A stretch of 64,000 nt of DNA from Undaria pinnatifida (Eukaryota; Sar; Phaeophyceae; Laminariales; Alariaceae): NCBI GenBank assembly GCA_012845835.1, contig JABAKD010000011.1, positions 7,130,381 to 7,194,380 of the forward strand. Direction: 5' to 3'. This document shows positions 33,311 through 46,292 of this stretch, in pieces. The notes beneath the pieces are model-generated. The model was given only the letters and a program-made list of their open reading frames with translations. It made no database searches and was not told the DNA's origin. The position numbers and the translations under genes were made by a program. How positions within the stretch are numbered: the stretch's first letter is position 1; each line of letters opens with the position of its first letter.

Positions 33311-36300
33311 TAGCCAGAGCCTTGTCGTGCAGAGAAGTGTTCTTCGCCCCAAAAAATGCTATCTCTATTGTAGCACGCGTCCCGAGCTCAATGATTCAAC
33401 AGAGCAGCAGCGGCTTTTTCGTTGGAACACAGCCGCAGGATTGTGCGACCGCGTCATACCGACTGCCTTTTCCCGCACACCGTGCCGTCGACAATGTGCA
33501 GCACCGGGCAGCCCTTGGTGAGCCTGCGATGCCTGGTTACGGCAGCCGGGGGGGCGCCCCCATTTTCTGTACCACCGAGTATATAGTACAGGGCGCCTAA
33601 CAAAAAACAGGGCATCAGTATGGAAGACAGGCTGAATATTTGCCCCCAGGGAAAATAAAAGAAACCCGGGAGCCGCTGCACTGAATCCACCGTAGAACGC
33701 GCGCGCCCTCTTCCAAATAAGAAACCTCGGAGCCTGGGTCAGCTTTTCTGTTACTTATCCGGTGTCCTGAACGAGGGCTGCCGTAGGTCACTCGCGCACG
33801 TGGCTGTGGACCTCGCTCAAAGCCAGACTTGACTTGCTGTAGTTTTAATGGCGCTGCATGACAATACAGCTAAAAAAAACACGGTTGCAAAGAGACACTT
33901 GAGTATAGCCACAGCCACTTCCGCCAACCGTAAATGTAGCACCCTCCGCAACTTTGGTCGCCTATACCCTGGACACCGTTGTGTCTCACGCGCTGGAAAA
34001 ATATGGCGCATCATAAATAAAGAGAAAGTTTCAATTTCTTGTATTAAGGTCGCCTTAGCCTTTACTCTCAAGCCCGCTCAGACCATAAAATAAAAGGTTT
34101 CAATTTCTTGTATCAAGGTCGCGTTATCCGTTACTCCCAAGCCCGGCCCAGCCGGGACAAGATGGGGTGGGGTATGATACGGGGGGGATATTACACACGA
34201 AAGCGCGACTGCCGCCTCGACTTTTGCATAAAAAGAAGAGACGATTTTTCCATCACAACAAATGCTTCTTACCCTCACCACACGCTCAGCATCGCAACAA
34301 CTGCACCTTTAACTTCGCCACGAAGAGTATGGTTGCAGACCAACAACAGCGCACGACTACGTAGACAACACATATTCATACCACAGGCTCAGTAACCGTT
34401 AATAGTTTACCTGGTAGTTCATCTTCCAACAATGGTTAACTCGGGTCTCTCCACCCTAAAAATAAAAAATGTAAAAGCCCATGTCAGTTTATTCCTTTCC
34501 TTTCTCGAATCAAGCTACTTGGAACGCGCGCAAAACACACATCAAAATCCACTCTCGCTGCCTTGCGTGAACCATTGTGTTATCTGCAGTTCCTCGCCCC
34601 AGCATTACATTACTCCACAAAAACTGAAGCCGTCTCTTGCCCTCAGCCCGCAGGTGTCACCGAAAAAAACAAGCTGACTTGACAGAAGCAGGCCACACCG
34701 TGCCCAGGTCAGACTCTTGCGCGAAAACATGGCACCGCTCAAAACCACTTGCCCCTCCTGCTAGAGATGAAGCAAAATCACTGAGCAAGCAGCCAGCGCT
34801 GACCGTTATTTGGCTCAGCGGTCATGGTGTACATCAAACAACAATACAATCCGGGGATGGAAGCCTGACTGCTACCTCAGCGATTATCGTGTTCATCCAG
34901 TACAACCAACCCAGCAGTCCTGACTGCCAGCTCGGTGGCTAGGGTAAACATCTGACATAACCAGCCCAACAGGCAGGGAAACGCGATTCCGAGAGACCCG
35001 CAGCTCGCTCGTGGGAAGCCACAAAAAACGCCTCACGGCTTCGAGCAAAACCGTCTGCGAAGATTGCCCTCTCGTCGCCGAACACGGCGCGCAACACGAT
35101 ACGAAGCGAGCGGTGCCGGCACTCTAACGACGGCCCCTTCTCTCTACTTCTGCTCAACAGAGAGGCGCCGTTGGCCCTCTCCTGCCATCAAATACGCACA
35201 AAAATGACTCAACGCATAGATAACGCCAACCGCAAGGCAAAGTTTCGTGCCCCCCCTTCCCCCCCCCCCCCCCCCGCTCCCTGTTGGCACCGTACAACCT
35301 CGACCGCAACCAGCCCCTCATATCGGCCAAATGTCAAGTAGGCACTCTCAAACCCACACGATTTCGCAATCCGGCCGGGCCGGAAAACACGGCAAACACT
35401 TTATCGCGGGCGCGTAGGCGAACCATATGGAAGCCTTACCCTACCTGAATAAACCATTTCAGCATAAACAAGACGGAGATACAATACAGGTCTGTCTCTC
35501 GCCACACACACGCCGCACCTACAAAACGCGCCGACCCCCATGGGCCAACCCACCAATCAACCCACCTATCCACCCACTCACCCAACCAACGTTCACCCCA
35601 CCCACCAAAAGAGCGAGCCAACTAACTGGACAGTCACCCGCTGAAGCAATTTGTCTTGGTACCCTAACAGAAAACGATCGGAGCTCTCGCCTTTCGCAGA
35701 GCTGTGTATTATGTGGCACCCATGCTAAAGCATTCTAGCACGCCGGCACTTGAACCAAGAAAAAGCCACGGCGATCAATCGCGTCGCGGGAAACAAAACG
35801 CACTGACCGCCCACCACACTGTACTCATACCGACAACCATAACGACAACGTCGGCGTCAAGACGCGAAAATAAAATATGGCACCAGGTACAGCGCAAAGA
35901 GAAAGCCCGAAAGGCGACAGTAGCGGTGGTGGCATGTGTGCCGTCCCAGCCCTGAACGACGAAACTACCACGGCAATCGGTCCTGTCTAGCGTAAAAAGG
36001 CACCGACCGTAGACCGTATTGTACGCATACCCCGGCGATAACAGCAACATCGGCGACGTCACGAAATGCGTGAAAATATTGTATGACACCAGGGACAACG
36101 CAACGTTAACAGCAACGGCGACGTCCGCGGCAAGGCGCGAACACACTGATGACAACAGGTACGCAGCATAACAAGAAAGCCCTACGCTGTTGCCGCCGCC
36201 AAGGCGCGAAAACGTGAAGGACACCAGGTACAACGCAATGAAACGTTGAAAAGGAGGCGGTCGCAGTGGCAGTCACGGCGGCGGCGGCGGGCAGCGAAAG

Positions 36301-36394
36301 CAGCGCTTTTTTGTCGCCGAGGCTATCGTCGTCCTCTCTTCGCTTTGTCTGGGAGAATGAACAAAAACAACTGAAATGTGCAATCCCTTTCCGT

Positions 36395-36880
36395 CGCTTC
36401 GTCTTAGAGATACATGAAAAAACAGCTTTATTATCCAACTCAAGATAGCGATCAAGTCTGAGAAGATCCGTGATACCCTCATGCAGCGTTTCGGTGCCAA
36501 GGTTGTCGCTGTCCTCCCCGCGCTTCATCTTGGAGATACAAGAAGAGCAGGATTACTATCCAATTCAGGTCGTGATGACGCCTAGGCGAACAGGTCAGGT
36601 GATACCCATATAAAATATAACCTCTCCCCTGTTGTCTTAGCGAACAAGGCCTCCCAAGTAATACGTACGCCGTTCCCCTATCCTATTCCTTGGGAGGCCG
36701 CCCACCCCTCGCTCCGTCTTAGAAATAAAGAGAGCGGCAATATTACCTAACTCAGATCGCGACGAAGTCTGAGAAGACAGGCGATACCCATATAGCACCA
36801 CCTGTCCCCTGCTTTCATCGCGAACAAGGCCCCCGAAGTATTTCATAAAACCCGTTCCCATTTCCTGTTCTTGGGGTTAT
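36395..36880. repeat. about three diverged tandem units of 130-190 bp
   Basis: Each unit carries CTTNGTCTTAGAGATA, a TATTANCNAACTCA motif, GAAGTCTGAGAAGA-like sequence and GATACCCATATA, followed by GCGAACAAGGC. It lies just past the stop codon of the acyltransferase gene, on its 3' side. Confidence 0.6.
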
Positions 36881-37034
36881 ACCGGCCCTCAAGGGCACTA
36901 TCATAACCTTCCCTTGGGCATGGCCACGGGCCGACATATGATCATACGTTGGATACACAGTACTACCCACTAGACTACATAATCACTATCCAACATAACA
37001 AAACTGTCGCATTATCCAGAAATCCGCTCGTGTT

Positions 37035-40000
37035 TTATCGGTCTTTTTCTTGTGTTGGCGTCGCCACGGCAGTTTTTCCACTCTCGTGCCGGAGCAAATG
37101 CGTGAGCTCTGATCCTTCGTCGACACCTTCACTCCCGCCTCCGTCTCCCCGTCCGCTTCCCTTCGAGGAAATAAGCAGCCCTCCCTTTCCTCTGCCACCT
37201 CCCCCGCCTCGACCCACACACGTGGTGCTGAAGCATTTCCGCGCGTAGACAAAATACACGAAAGCGGTAGAAACGACGACGTAGGCGAATGCCCACGCTC
37301 CCACTGCCCACATGGACACTTCTTCTCGTCGGCAGAATTTTACCGCCATTTTCCCGGCCATGCTGGCCATCCAGTAGGTGAAGCCCGTGGCAAGGATGTT
37401 GACGGCGCGACGGGATGGGTCCAATGCGCAGCCGGCTTCGGGCACTTCCTTCTGTACGGCCTCGAGCATTTCCTGCTCCGCATAAAGTTAAAAATTGACA
37501 CACAACACATAATACGTGGAAGTGTGGTGAGCTTAAAGTTCGTTTTTTCATCCGCCGGGGGGAAGCAAAAAAACTGAAAAAATAATATCAAAAACCGATA
37601 CGGCAGAAGTAAAACAGTGAAACGAGGTGGGCGATACTCGTAGAGTCCTAGAGAGCAGCCAAAATGACGAGCACATATTTCTATACGTACCATGTTTAAT
37701 TCACGGCTTGGCTGCACCCACGTTTGGTGGACAACCTACACGGAATTCCAGTAGAATTGGAGAACTTTTGCAGCCGTATAAGGGTTGTAAACCGTTTTAG
37801 AACAGCACGAACGCTTTTTGGGGATAAACTACTAGGGAAATTGTGGTCGGGTGCTGTTTGCAGCAACAAAAGGGTTAACTCGCCTTTCGAAGCCTCCGTG
37901 ACAAGCCGTCGCGAGACTTGACCTCCTTCGCCTCGATGGGCTTGTGAAACTGCAGCACCACCTGAGGAGAGAAGAGCAGTAAAACCGCCCAACGAAACAC
38001 ATCATCGTCATCATCAGCAACATATATTTTTCGTCATTACCATAATCAGTATCGTCATAATCTCATATCAGCATCACCACTACGACTGACGCCTGCCAAA
38101 AGCGACAGCCAATCAGCGCTCAGCACTCAGCCCCACCCCTCCTGGATGAACTGACTGGTCGTGGCGACGAGCGGCGGCTGGGGAGCACTCATCGACACCA
38201 CACAGTTCGCGACGTGAAAAGTTGATTTCATATCACAAGTCACGAATCCCAAGCGCTGTTTGTGCATGGGACGTCCGGCAATAGACGATCCAAGCTCTTG
38301 GATCAAGCACCTTCTGCGCTAGCGTGTTGGAAGTGCCGGTCGTTTTTTTTTTCGCATGGCTGTCTACGGATCACGATCCGTCCCACAGGTCGTGTCAGGA
38401 GGTTTCCATACTCTCGCTGAGCGAGTCGGGTGGGGTCAGCAAGTGACTGCAATCTCACGGGTCGGGTCGGGTCGGGTCGGATTGGGCCAGGAGGTCTTTA
38501 AATATACACGGGTCGGGATGACCGACATGGCCCGACCCGCGAGAAGCGACCAGACCCGCGAAAACCCCTGCTTTTTAGCATGTTACACCTCAAACTGACG
38601 TTCGAGTATGTGATGCTATAACCAAGGGGTGCTTCCAGCTGCACGGCAGTCGTGTTTACAACTTGGTCGAGCTGGACGAAGTGGTTGCTATCGTAGAGAA
38701 CACAAACGCCTTATTACAGCAAAATCCCGACAACTTCCTTTCCCAGGCGATCTGGGTTAGGGTTAGGATTACGGCTCAAAGTCTGTCAGTAGCCTACTTC
38801 CGCAAACACTAAGTCGAGGCTGGGCCAAATCGTCAACATTGAGCACGGCTCTTCGAACCGCAGTGAGGTAAACAACACCGCGAGCATAACTTTTAAGTCT
38901 ACTAATATCACGGAGAAATATGGTATTCATAACGAAACACGGCTTGTAATAGTAAGGGGATGTTTTTTTTTGGGGTCCGTCGTGGTTTCTGCTTACTATA
39001 ATGTGGTCCCTCACCATCGTATAGTTCCACACCTCTGGACACATCACCATCAACATAATCTAGATAATCTACAGTAGATCTGGTATCTGCCGTAATGAGA
39101 TATGGTGCAGGATCTGTATGTAGAGTACAGATCCGACGCTGGGAACATTTGTTAGATCATGCACATATATCGTGCGGCTGCCATCCGGTAACATGAGCTA
39201 GACCATACAGACCTTCCCTGAACGATCTAGATCGTCTAGCGGGGATCGGTGATCGGTCCGACGTGTGCATACTTTCAACAAGCATTTGCCGGAGCTGCAA
39301 GCTCATAATCTAGGTCATGTACAGTAGATCTTGTATTTGCCGTTATGAGACATGGTGCAGGATCTGTATAGAGTACAGACCCAACCCTGGGAACATATGC
39401 TAGCTCATGCAGATATATCGTGCGGCTCCCATCCGGTAACATGAGCTAGATCATACAGATCTTCCCTGAACGATCTAGAGCGTCTAGTGGGGATCGGTGA
39501 TCGGTCCGACGTGTGCATACTTTCAACAAGCATTTCCCGGAGCTGCAAGCTCATAATCTAGGTCATGTACAGTAGATCTTGTATTTGCCGTTATGAGACA
39601 TGGTGCAGGATCTGTATAGAGTACAGATCCAACCCTGGGAACATATGCTAGCTCATGCAGATATATCGTGCGGCTCCCATCCGGTAACATGAGCTAGATC
39701 ATACAGATCTTCCCTGAACGATCTAGAGCATCTAGTGGGGGTCGGTGATCGGTCCGACGTGTGCATACTTTCAACAAGCATTTCCCGGAGCTGCAAGCTC
39801 ATAATCTAGATCATTTACAGTAGATCTTGTGTCTGCCGTTACGAGATATGATGCAGGATCTGCATATAGAGTACAGATCCAACCCTGGGAACATTTGTTA
39901 GCTCATGCACATATATCGTGCGGCTCCCATCCGGTAACATGACCTAGACCATACAGATCTTCCCTGAACGATCTAGATCATTTAGTGGGGATCGGTGATC

Positions 40001-43000
40001 GGTCCGACGCGTGCATACTTTCAACAAGCATTCCCCGGAGCTGCAAGCTGCTAGACGCGCCCAAAACCAAAAGACGACACAGCAGGATACTGTGATAGTT
40101 CTGTCACCTTTCCACATTCGTTGAAGTACGACTTCAGCGGGAACAGCTCGCAGGCTCCGCGAATAGTCACGGGTACCACCGGCCACTGTAGCTGCTCTTG
40201 CATGTGCAGCGCCCCCTGAAAAACAAACACGGAAAAAAAGGGCGTTCCTGTCGTAACTACATGAGGAAAAAAATTAAGGGCGTAATCTCGATTAATCTAC
40301 TCGCTCGTTATACTGACAGTGGCAGAATATTTGACGTTGGCAATCATAATCATACCGCCCCCCGCCCCTCTGACCCATTTTTAGAAGCATAAAAACGATT
40401 CTCGTCTCCCCTCGGTGGCTTTAGCGGCGAGCAGAGCGGGTGGGCGGGGAGGCGAGACAGCGCGTTCACGTCTTCACCCACCTTCTTGAAGGGTCCCAGC
40501 TGGCCAGTCTTGGACCTCGTGCCCTCCGGTGCCATCGCCACGAAGAGCTGCAGCTGTCTCGCGCGCTCTCCCGCCTCCGCCAGTGCCTGGCGTGTGCGTG
40601 CGTGTGTTGTGTGTGCGTGATGGTGTCAGCCCTATGGTGTCCCGCGGGTACGTATAGTCTCAATAAACCGCAAAACGGTGTGAATAGCTGTGGTTATCAT
40701 CAGGTTGACTAAAAACGGTGTGAATAGCTGTGGTTATCATCAGGTTGACTTCTCGCCAAAATCTAGTTCGTGGTCACAGGACATGCTCCAATAAGTTTGG
40801 GGTGGAAAGTGCTACCTTTTGCGCTACCGAGGTAAAAAAGCTATCGAATAACAATCCCAGGGTGTGTCATAAATCAACCTCCCCCCTTCGGAAGAAATAT
40901 CACAAAATCACGAGGACAACATAGCACCTTTCACAAAAAAAAACAGAAATCACATATCGTGGTGACAACACACATCTTCCTATGTACAAAAAAACAGAAT
41001 GCGGGGGAGGGGGGGTCAGTATAATCTTACCTGGACGGCGGAGGCACGGTTCCTTCGGTTGATCGGAATGCCGCCGTGAGACGCCATGATCCAGCCCACG
41101 AACGGCAGCGCGAACAGTTCTTCCTGCTCGCACCAAGAGAGAACACCGAATACCGAATGGATGGCGCCAAGACGGGAAGCGGAGAAGGACAGAGGTGGCG
41201 CAAAAATGTTATACGAGTATAGGGCTGTCGTCGCTCGGCTGGCTGTCAAGGAGAGCAGCGACAATAGCCATCCGCCCGGAAGAAAACGAAAACAAAGCGT
41301 ACTTTACGACATGGGCGCGGGTACCGACGTGGGTGGCGAAAGCACGTGCCTTGGGCGCGCAGTTTCAACGAAACACATACGACGCGCTTCTGCCCCCCCT
41401 GCCCTCCCTACCCCCCCCGCTTGGTGCATGCCATGTCTGCCTGGTCGGTGACAACCCGATGTGCTCCGTCCTGAAATGGTAGGGATGCGAGGGTCTCGGT
41501 CTGAAGACTACGACCATGCATTATGTGGACCCCCCCCCTTGCCCGCATGCACGCACGTCAACGCCGACCCTCCTACCCCACCACCCACCTTGACTACCGC
41601 GCACAGCGCACGCGGGAAAGTGCTCAGGATGATCATGGCGTCGAGGGTGCTAACGTGCGAAAAGAGCAGCATCGCCGGCCGCGAAAGACAGCTCTCTCGC
41701 ATGCCTTCCGTCCTCACGGAAACCCCCATGATCAGGAGAAGCCACCTCGCGTTCATGCGCTTTATGAAGGAAGAGATGCCACCGCTGCCGCTGTTGCTGT
41801 CGCAAACTTTGTCGATGGCGGGCAGGGGGGAACCGGCCGTGGTAGATTTTGACGTTTCGTTGGCATGTACGGTGGAATAATGTCTACAGGTCGCTGCGAC
41901 TTTTGCGTCGCTTCTTTTGGTGCTGTTGCCGTTAGTGCTGCAGCCGCTGGTACTGTTGCCGCTGGTACTGTTGCCGTTGCTGCTAGTGTCGTTACTGCTG
42001 ATGCCGTTGCCGCAGCTTTTGCTACCGTTGATGTTACCGCCGATGCCTTTGCTGCCGACACTGCTGTGTTTACCGCTGCTGCCGCCGCCGCTCGCGTGCC
42101 GGAGGCGGTCCATCAGAAGAAGGGACTGCTGTTCAACCATCGTCAGGGCGATCAGGGGTACCGATATCACGAATGCTGAGAAGGAAAAAAGCCACAAAAA
42201 CAAAAGAAATGGAGTGAAATAGAACAAGATGTAAAACAACGGAGAGAGAAAAGATCGAGGGAATTGGGCAGAGGGCAGAGAGGTAAAGAAGGAGGAGACC
42301 TCGGGACGCGGGAGCATAAAAAGGTGAAAAGAGGCGCCAAGCGCACTCGTGTAAAAAAAAACTGAACAGCTTTTAGTCTGTAGATGCAACAACTACACCA
42401 GATAGAGCAAACCGTCTAGAAACAGCAGTAGCAGCACGCTCCGTTCTACCCTGAGTCTCTGTTCTACTCAGAGTGGCAGTCGTTCCTTGTTGTTTGTCGA
42501 AAGCAAGGGGCAGGACTGGCGTGGACTCTAAAGTAACAAGGCAACAAAAAAGGGAAACTACACCACTGCTGCTGGATACATGAGTAGCGTATGACACGCA
42601 AGATACCACGCAAGATAACACGCAAGATAACACCCAAGATAACAGAGCGCCTTGAGACGAATTTCAGAGGAGACTTTTCTTGAAAACAAGGCGAGCATCT
42701 ACAATGAAAACGGTGGATTTCAACAGATCTCGTCAACGTCTTTCCAGAGAACGTCGTGCACTGCTGTGCACATGTCGAGGAAACACGCTTAAAAATTCGT
42801 CCGAGGGGTGTGTTATCGTGAGTGCCGTACGGTAGTTGTCCAGAACTACTGCCTGCCGTGTGTATTGTTGTCCTCACCCATGTACATGACGAACAAGAAG
42901 GTGGCGGGGGCGCGCCAGAGGAAGTCAACAAAGCGGAGAATCGGCCATCGGTTGGGCTGGACAGGCCTGATCACCAGCGTCGCCGCGAGCGACTCCACCT

Positions 43001-43013
43001 CCGCTCGAAGGTT
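37035..43013 (-). CDS. PlsC-family 1-acylglycerol-3-phosphate acyltransferase, partial 5' end
   Basis: Predicted to transfer an acyl chain to lysophosphatidate, making phosphatidate for membrane and storage lipids, or to act on a related lysolipid. Minus-strand exons: 43013-42878, 42175-41589, 41123-41031, 40586-40482, 40215-40108, 37961-37884 and 37472-37035 (stop). Together they encode 416 residues, all joined in phase. The four acyltransferase motifs are in order: HVSTLDAM (HX4D, catalytic His and Asp), GGIPINRRNR, PEGTRSKTG and VVPVTIRGA. Two hydrophobic stretches precede motif I and one follows motif IV (FAYVVVSTAFVYFVYA). A low-complexity Ser/Gly/Asn insertion lies between the N-terminal membrane region and motif I. 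The first exon with the start codon was not found. Substrate class is inferred. Confidence 0.85.
37503..37570 (+). repeat. short dispersed repeat, second copy of 10,785-10,850
   Basis: It holds AATACGTGGAAGTGTGGTGAG and TTTTTTCATCCGCCGG and lies in the last acyltransferase intron, antisense to that gene. Confidence 0.65.
38450..38565. repeat. GGGTC-rich repeat
   Basis: Short (GGGTC)n runs and the spaced inverse GACCCG occur here and, in related form, at about 17,925-17,985. Nothing coding is evident. Confidence 0.5.
39047..40049. repeat. four tandem repeats of about 249 bp in an acyltransferase intron
   Basis: The word CAGTAGATCT recurs at 39,072, 39,321, 39,570 and 39,818, giving periods of 248-249 bp. 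Units share AGTACAGATCCAACCCTGGG, CATATATCGTGCGGCT, CATCCGGTAACATG, GGGGATCGGTGATCGGTCC and AAGCATTTCCCGGAGCTGC. Units 2 and 3 differ at only a few positions; units 1 and 4 are more diverged. The array ends about 60 bp from exon 40215-40108. No open frame spans the units. Confidence 0.9.
41420..41532 (-). repeat. donor-proximal intron repeat (family R), copy 4
   Basis: On the minus strand: ATGCATGGTCGTAGTCTTCA, GAGACCCTCGCATCCCTACC, GGACGGAGCACATCGGGTTG, TCACCGACCAGGCAGACATG and GCACCAAG. It begins about 57 bp inside the intron after donor AAG|GTGGGT (exon end 41589) and is sense to the acyltransferase gene. It is close to copy 3 over about 110 bp. Confidence 0.8.
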
Positions 43014-45157
43014 CTTTTCCCGTAGAAGCAAAAACGAAAAGAAGAGAAAAGAAGTGAATACACCAATATGAAAAAAAGTTAAAAAACAAATCAGAAAGCA
43101 CATATGACAGCTCAAGAGATGATTCATGGTTATTTTATACCTGGTATTAGTTTGTATGCTGCGCCGTGAAACACCATCGGTCATCGACTGCCGTGTGTTG
43201 TACCTGGTATATTATAGAATAGTCGCATTATACCCAAGGCCGCTCATACTTATATCGTGTCGTGACGTATATAAGGTATTTTTCCGACGTTCTTATACAT
43301 CGTGCCAGTTGTAGTCCACGACGGTATACCAAGAACACTGATAACAAACACCCGCATTCCTACTCACAATGATATCATACTACAAATGATAAAATGCGAA
43401 CACCCGCATTTTCCATTACTAACTCATGTGCTACACAGCACTGATATTAGATACACAATTTCTGCTTTTGCCCACATGCATATGTGCAATACACTGGCAT
43501 ACCGGCAACTATATATGGAACGGGAATCATCGGTCCGCGAATGTATGCGCGCAGGCGGACGATGAGCGGTGCACATACACTGGTGATAAGCTCGTGATGC
43601 TCGATCCAGACGATCTACTCTCCAGACACACGACAGGATATATCCATAGACAATACTCCGTCAGAGAATTCCACAGGTCTAACCGTTACCAACTCTTCTC
43701 CCACTTGGCACCTTGGTCCCGTACCGACCTGATCCCGTCCGGACCTGACGTGCCAACTATCCGACTTATTAGGTTCTACTTGTAGGAAGGCTTGCCAAAC
43801 TGATCCTTGGTGTAATTTTTTCCGCCGACAGGGAGGGCCGACCAAGCATCTTGGTGCCATGCGACAATATATTCCAATATAGGGGTTTCCACCAGAACGG
43901 CCACGGAAAAAAAGGGAACACCACTAAACCTATATACCATGGGTTTGACCTGTGTTTTCCTTCGAAAAGCTCGTGTCTACTCATATCGCAGTTGCGCCCC
44001 AGACATATTTGCGTGCTGTGTCATACTGATTTACCACCTAGCCGGGCATAAACCATGCTACGTACATATGGATATCATACCCGGTACGGCCAAAAGTTGG
44101 AATCCCCCTAAAACCGTGAAAGAAAATGAAATCCCTACAAAGTATTTGTATTGCTGTTCTCACTACCACTATTATTATTGCCACTATCGTCATCCTTGTC
44201 ATCATAATTCTCGTTAACGATAGTTGTTGTTATCACCACAATAAACCGCCTGGGGGAGCCCCGGCCTCGATCTAAATCCCCACCCTGTTTTTCCGCCTGG
44301 GCAATGTGCTGCTCGCTCTGTTCTGGTGCTCTCGTGTGCTCGATAGAATACCGAGGCTCCTCTCTTCAGCGGATGGTATGATCTTGTTTGGATGCAAGAT
44401 TTTTTCTTGGTCAACAAAAAGCTAGTCGAATGGTTGGATGCATGAAGATCTTCTTTCCAAAGAATATTCCGATACAGAAGACCTAACTCCACAATATTTC
44501 AGAGAGGTAAAATAAAGCAAACAAAAACACGGTAACGAAGCCGATTACACCACCCGACCGGCATCGGGTCAGCACCCAAGCTGGGTTCCGAATGCACCTG
44601 ATAGGAGGTTAAGAGCATTAGACTATATTTCCACCCAACATTTAGCAAAACCAGTGTCCGTGCTGCTGCCTCATTTTAGAGCGACGAACTTTGTGGTCAC
44701 AAACTACGAGGCAGAGACGCGTACACATCGCAAACATAGGCAGGTGATTTGTCTATGCAATGTCAAACGCATGAAAATGAAGGTGGAATGGAAGCAACAT
44801 GGCACAACCCAAAGAAGGCTCTTGAATCGGGTACCCCATTGATCCTCGATCGTGAATACGTGTTTTTTACGTGAAACTGCTATCTCCACCAATACTTCAG
44901 TATACATGCTGTTGAGCTCTTCCATTGGGTTAACTCTTCCATTGGGTTAGATGGTTGATTAACTGACGGATGGTTGACATTGATTAGATACGATACAATA
45001 TCATATCATAAGATATACTCTGGCGAAAGTGATTTGGTTATTGATTATTTCCGCATTTGTGTGTTTCAACTAGCCATGACCTCGGTGATAAGAGTATGAT
45101 TACAAACATCACTTTTACCCTCCAGCTCAACCCGTAAGAGGGTTTCACCCTCATCGA
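43014..45157. other. no gene seen; may hold the missing acyltransferase first exon
   Basis: A strong pyrimidine tract with acceptor on the minus strand at 43,014-43,080 shows that an intron begins here, so at least one acyltransferase exon lies upstream. No candidate ATG exon with a matching phase could be picked. Only short repeats such as TACCTGGTAT are visible. Confidence 0.4.
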
Positions 45158-45437
45158 TCTTCTGGACAAGCCGTAGTCATAGGTGTCTTGCCTTCTCCCC
45201 CCCCGGTACATGCCTTCATTTTTATCGGGCATAGGGTTCAGCATTCCCACTTGTCAACTTTTTAAGCTCGTCGATTTTCATCGAAATTTGCCAATTCACG
45301 CTCCCGCGGTTTTCCGCTCGTCAATTTTTACTAGAAAAAAAATTCCTACGAGCAATACTATGCACTCGGGGGGATTCGAACCCGCATCGTCGACTTTTGT
45401 AGTGACGGGATTCACCTACTGCTCCACAGGGGACGCC
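45158..45437 (-). mobile_element. tRNA-derived SINE, copy 2
   Basis: The minus strand shows an A-box-like TGGAGCAGTAGG and a perfect-looking B box GGGTTCGAATCCC. CCCCCGAGTGCATAG, a T-run, ATTGACGAGC, GAACCCTATGCCCG, GGGGGGGAGAAGG and GGCTTGTCCAGAAG follow. It aligns with 22,762-23,034 along the whole body. Confidence 0.8.
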
Positions 45438-46111
45438 TTCTTAAATCAGTCGCATAAATTTATCAACTTGTACGTTGATTACGTGCGTTGACTGTCAGCA
45501 CAATTGCTGCTGTCGTGTGTTGATTAGTTTCGACTTGAAAATAGAGACTTGCTCAAGTGATCAGTACATTGGTTTAATCAGTACATTTTTGACTTGAGAT
45601 TAGTCAACAGCTACCATAATGTACTGGACTGCATCAGTATACTGGGCGCGGTTGTCTTGAATTTAGAGACTTTAGGCTTTGAGCAATTGATGTTAATTTT
45701 TTGGGGCCTTCTCCGGGATTGCTCGCCGAGCTCAGCGAGCAGGACCACGAGACTTCCCAGATGGCGGTGGGTGACACGTGCGGAGGTACTGCCGCGAGCG
45801 CGTGGCCATCGGGACCCTGAGGCGGAAGTTATAAGCCGCGGCGACAAAAAAGGCTGCCATCAAATCCACTGGGGACAAAAAAAACTGCAGTCAAGAAAAG
45901 ATGGCCGTCTGAGGAATAGCTAAAACATAATCTAAACCCCAAAGGGATTTAGAATTGCCCTCCGACAATATCCCCGACAATACATTATAGCGTAGATGCC
46001 GTTCCGATGTAAATCGAGTATCCTTTCGTAAAACAGTACTCGTAGTATCTCTCCTATCACCCTCTGCGAACCATTTCCAAATTGACATTCATACCGGTAT
46101 TCTCGACATTA

Positions 46112-46292
46112 CAGTAGTGGTCCCTCTATAGCGCCGGTTGCCCGCTATAGTGCCAGTGAAATTGCTTGGTACAGTTTTTCATTTCCATACTAAAACCTAT
46201 GTATTCCCCAATCCGGAGTAGAGCCGGTTACCGCTCTAGCGCCGGTTTTTCCCGTTGGCACATACCGGCGCTATAGAGGGACCACTACTCTG
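46112..46292. mobile_element. 181-bp TA-flanked MITE with inverted repeats
   Basis: Inverted ends TAGTGGTCCCTCTATAGCG and its reverse complement (about 26 bp, differing by a two-base indel next to the terminal CAG/CTG) are flanked by TA on both sides. This points to a Tc1/mariner or pogo-type non-autonomous element. Internal words GTGCCAGT and GCCGGTT are repeated. It has no coding capacity. Relatives lie at 19,098-19,268 and about 22,725. Confidence 0.85.

Larger units (their letters stand above)
32191..37034. other. intergenic between convergent genes
   Basis: No host gene was found. It contains a (CTA/CTG)n microsatellite at 32,690-32,775, the dispersed repeat at 33,190-33,310, a 62-bp direct duplication at about 34,020-34,140 (TTTCAATTTCTTGTATNAAGG), a C-run at 35,255-35,277, and degenerate tandem arrays at 35,805-36,290 and 36,395-36,880. 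Confidence 0.55.

Noticed and set aside
39047-40049. CRISPR-like array
   Set aside because: The four 249-bp units are contiguous, with no spacers, and the context is a eukaryotic intron.
44704-44925. Minus-strand frame MEELNSMYTEVLVEIAVSR as a possible transposase piece or acyltransferase first exon
   Set aside because: No motif recognised and no donor in the phase needed by the exon at 43,013.
45362-45437. Functional tRNA gene on the minus strand
   Set aside because: A and B boxes are present but the stems do not pair well, and the sequence continues into a SINE body shared with another copy.
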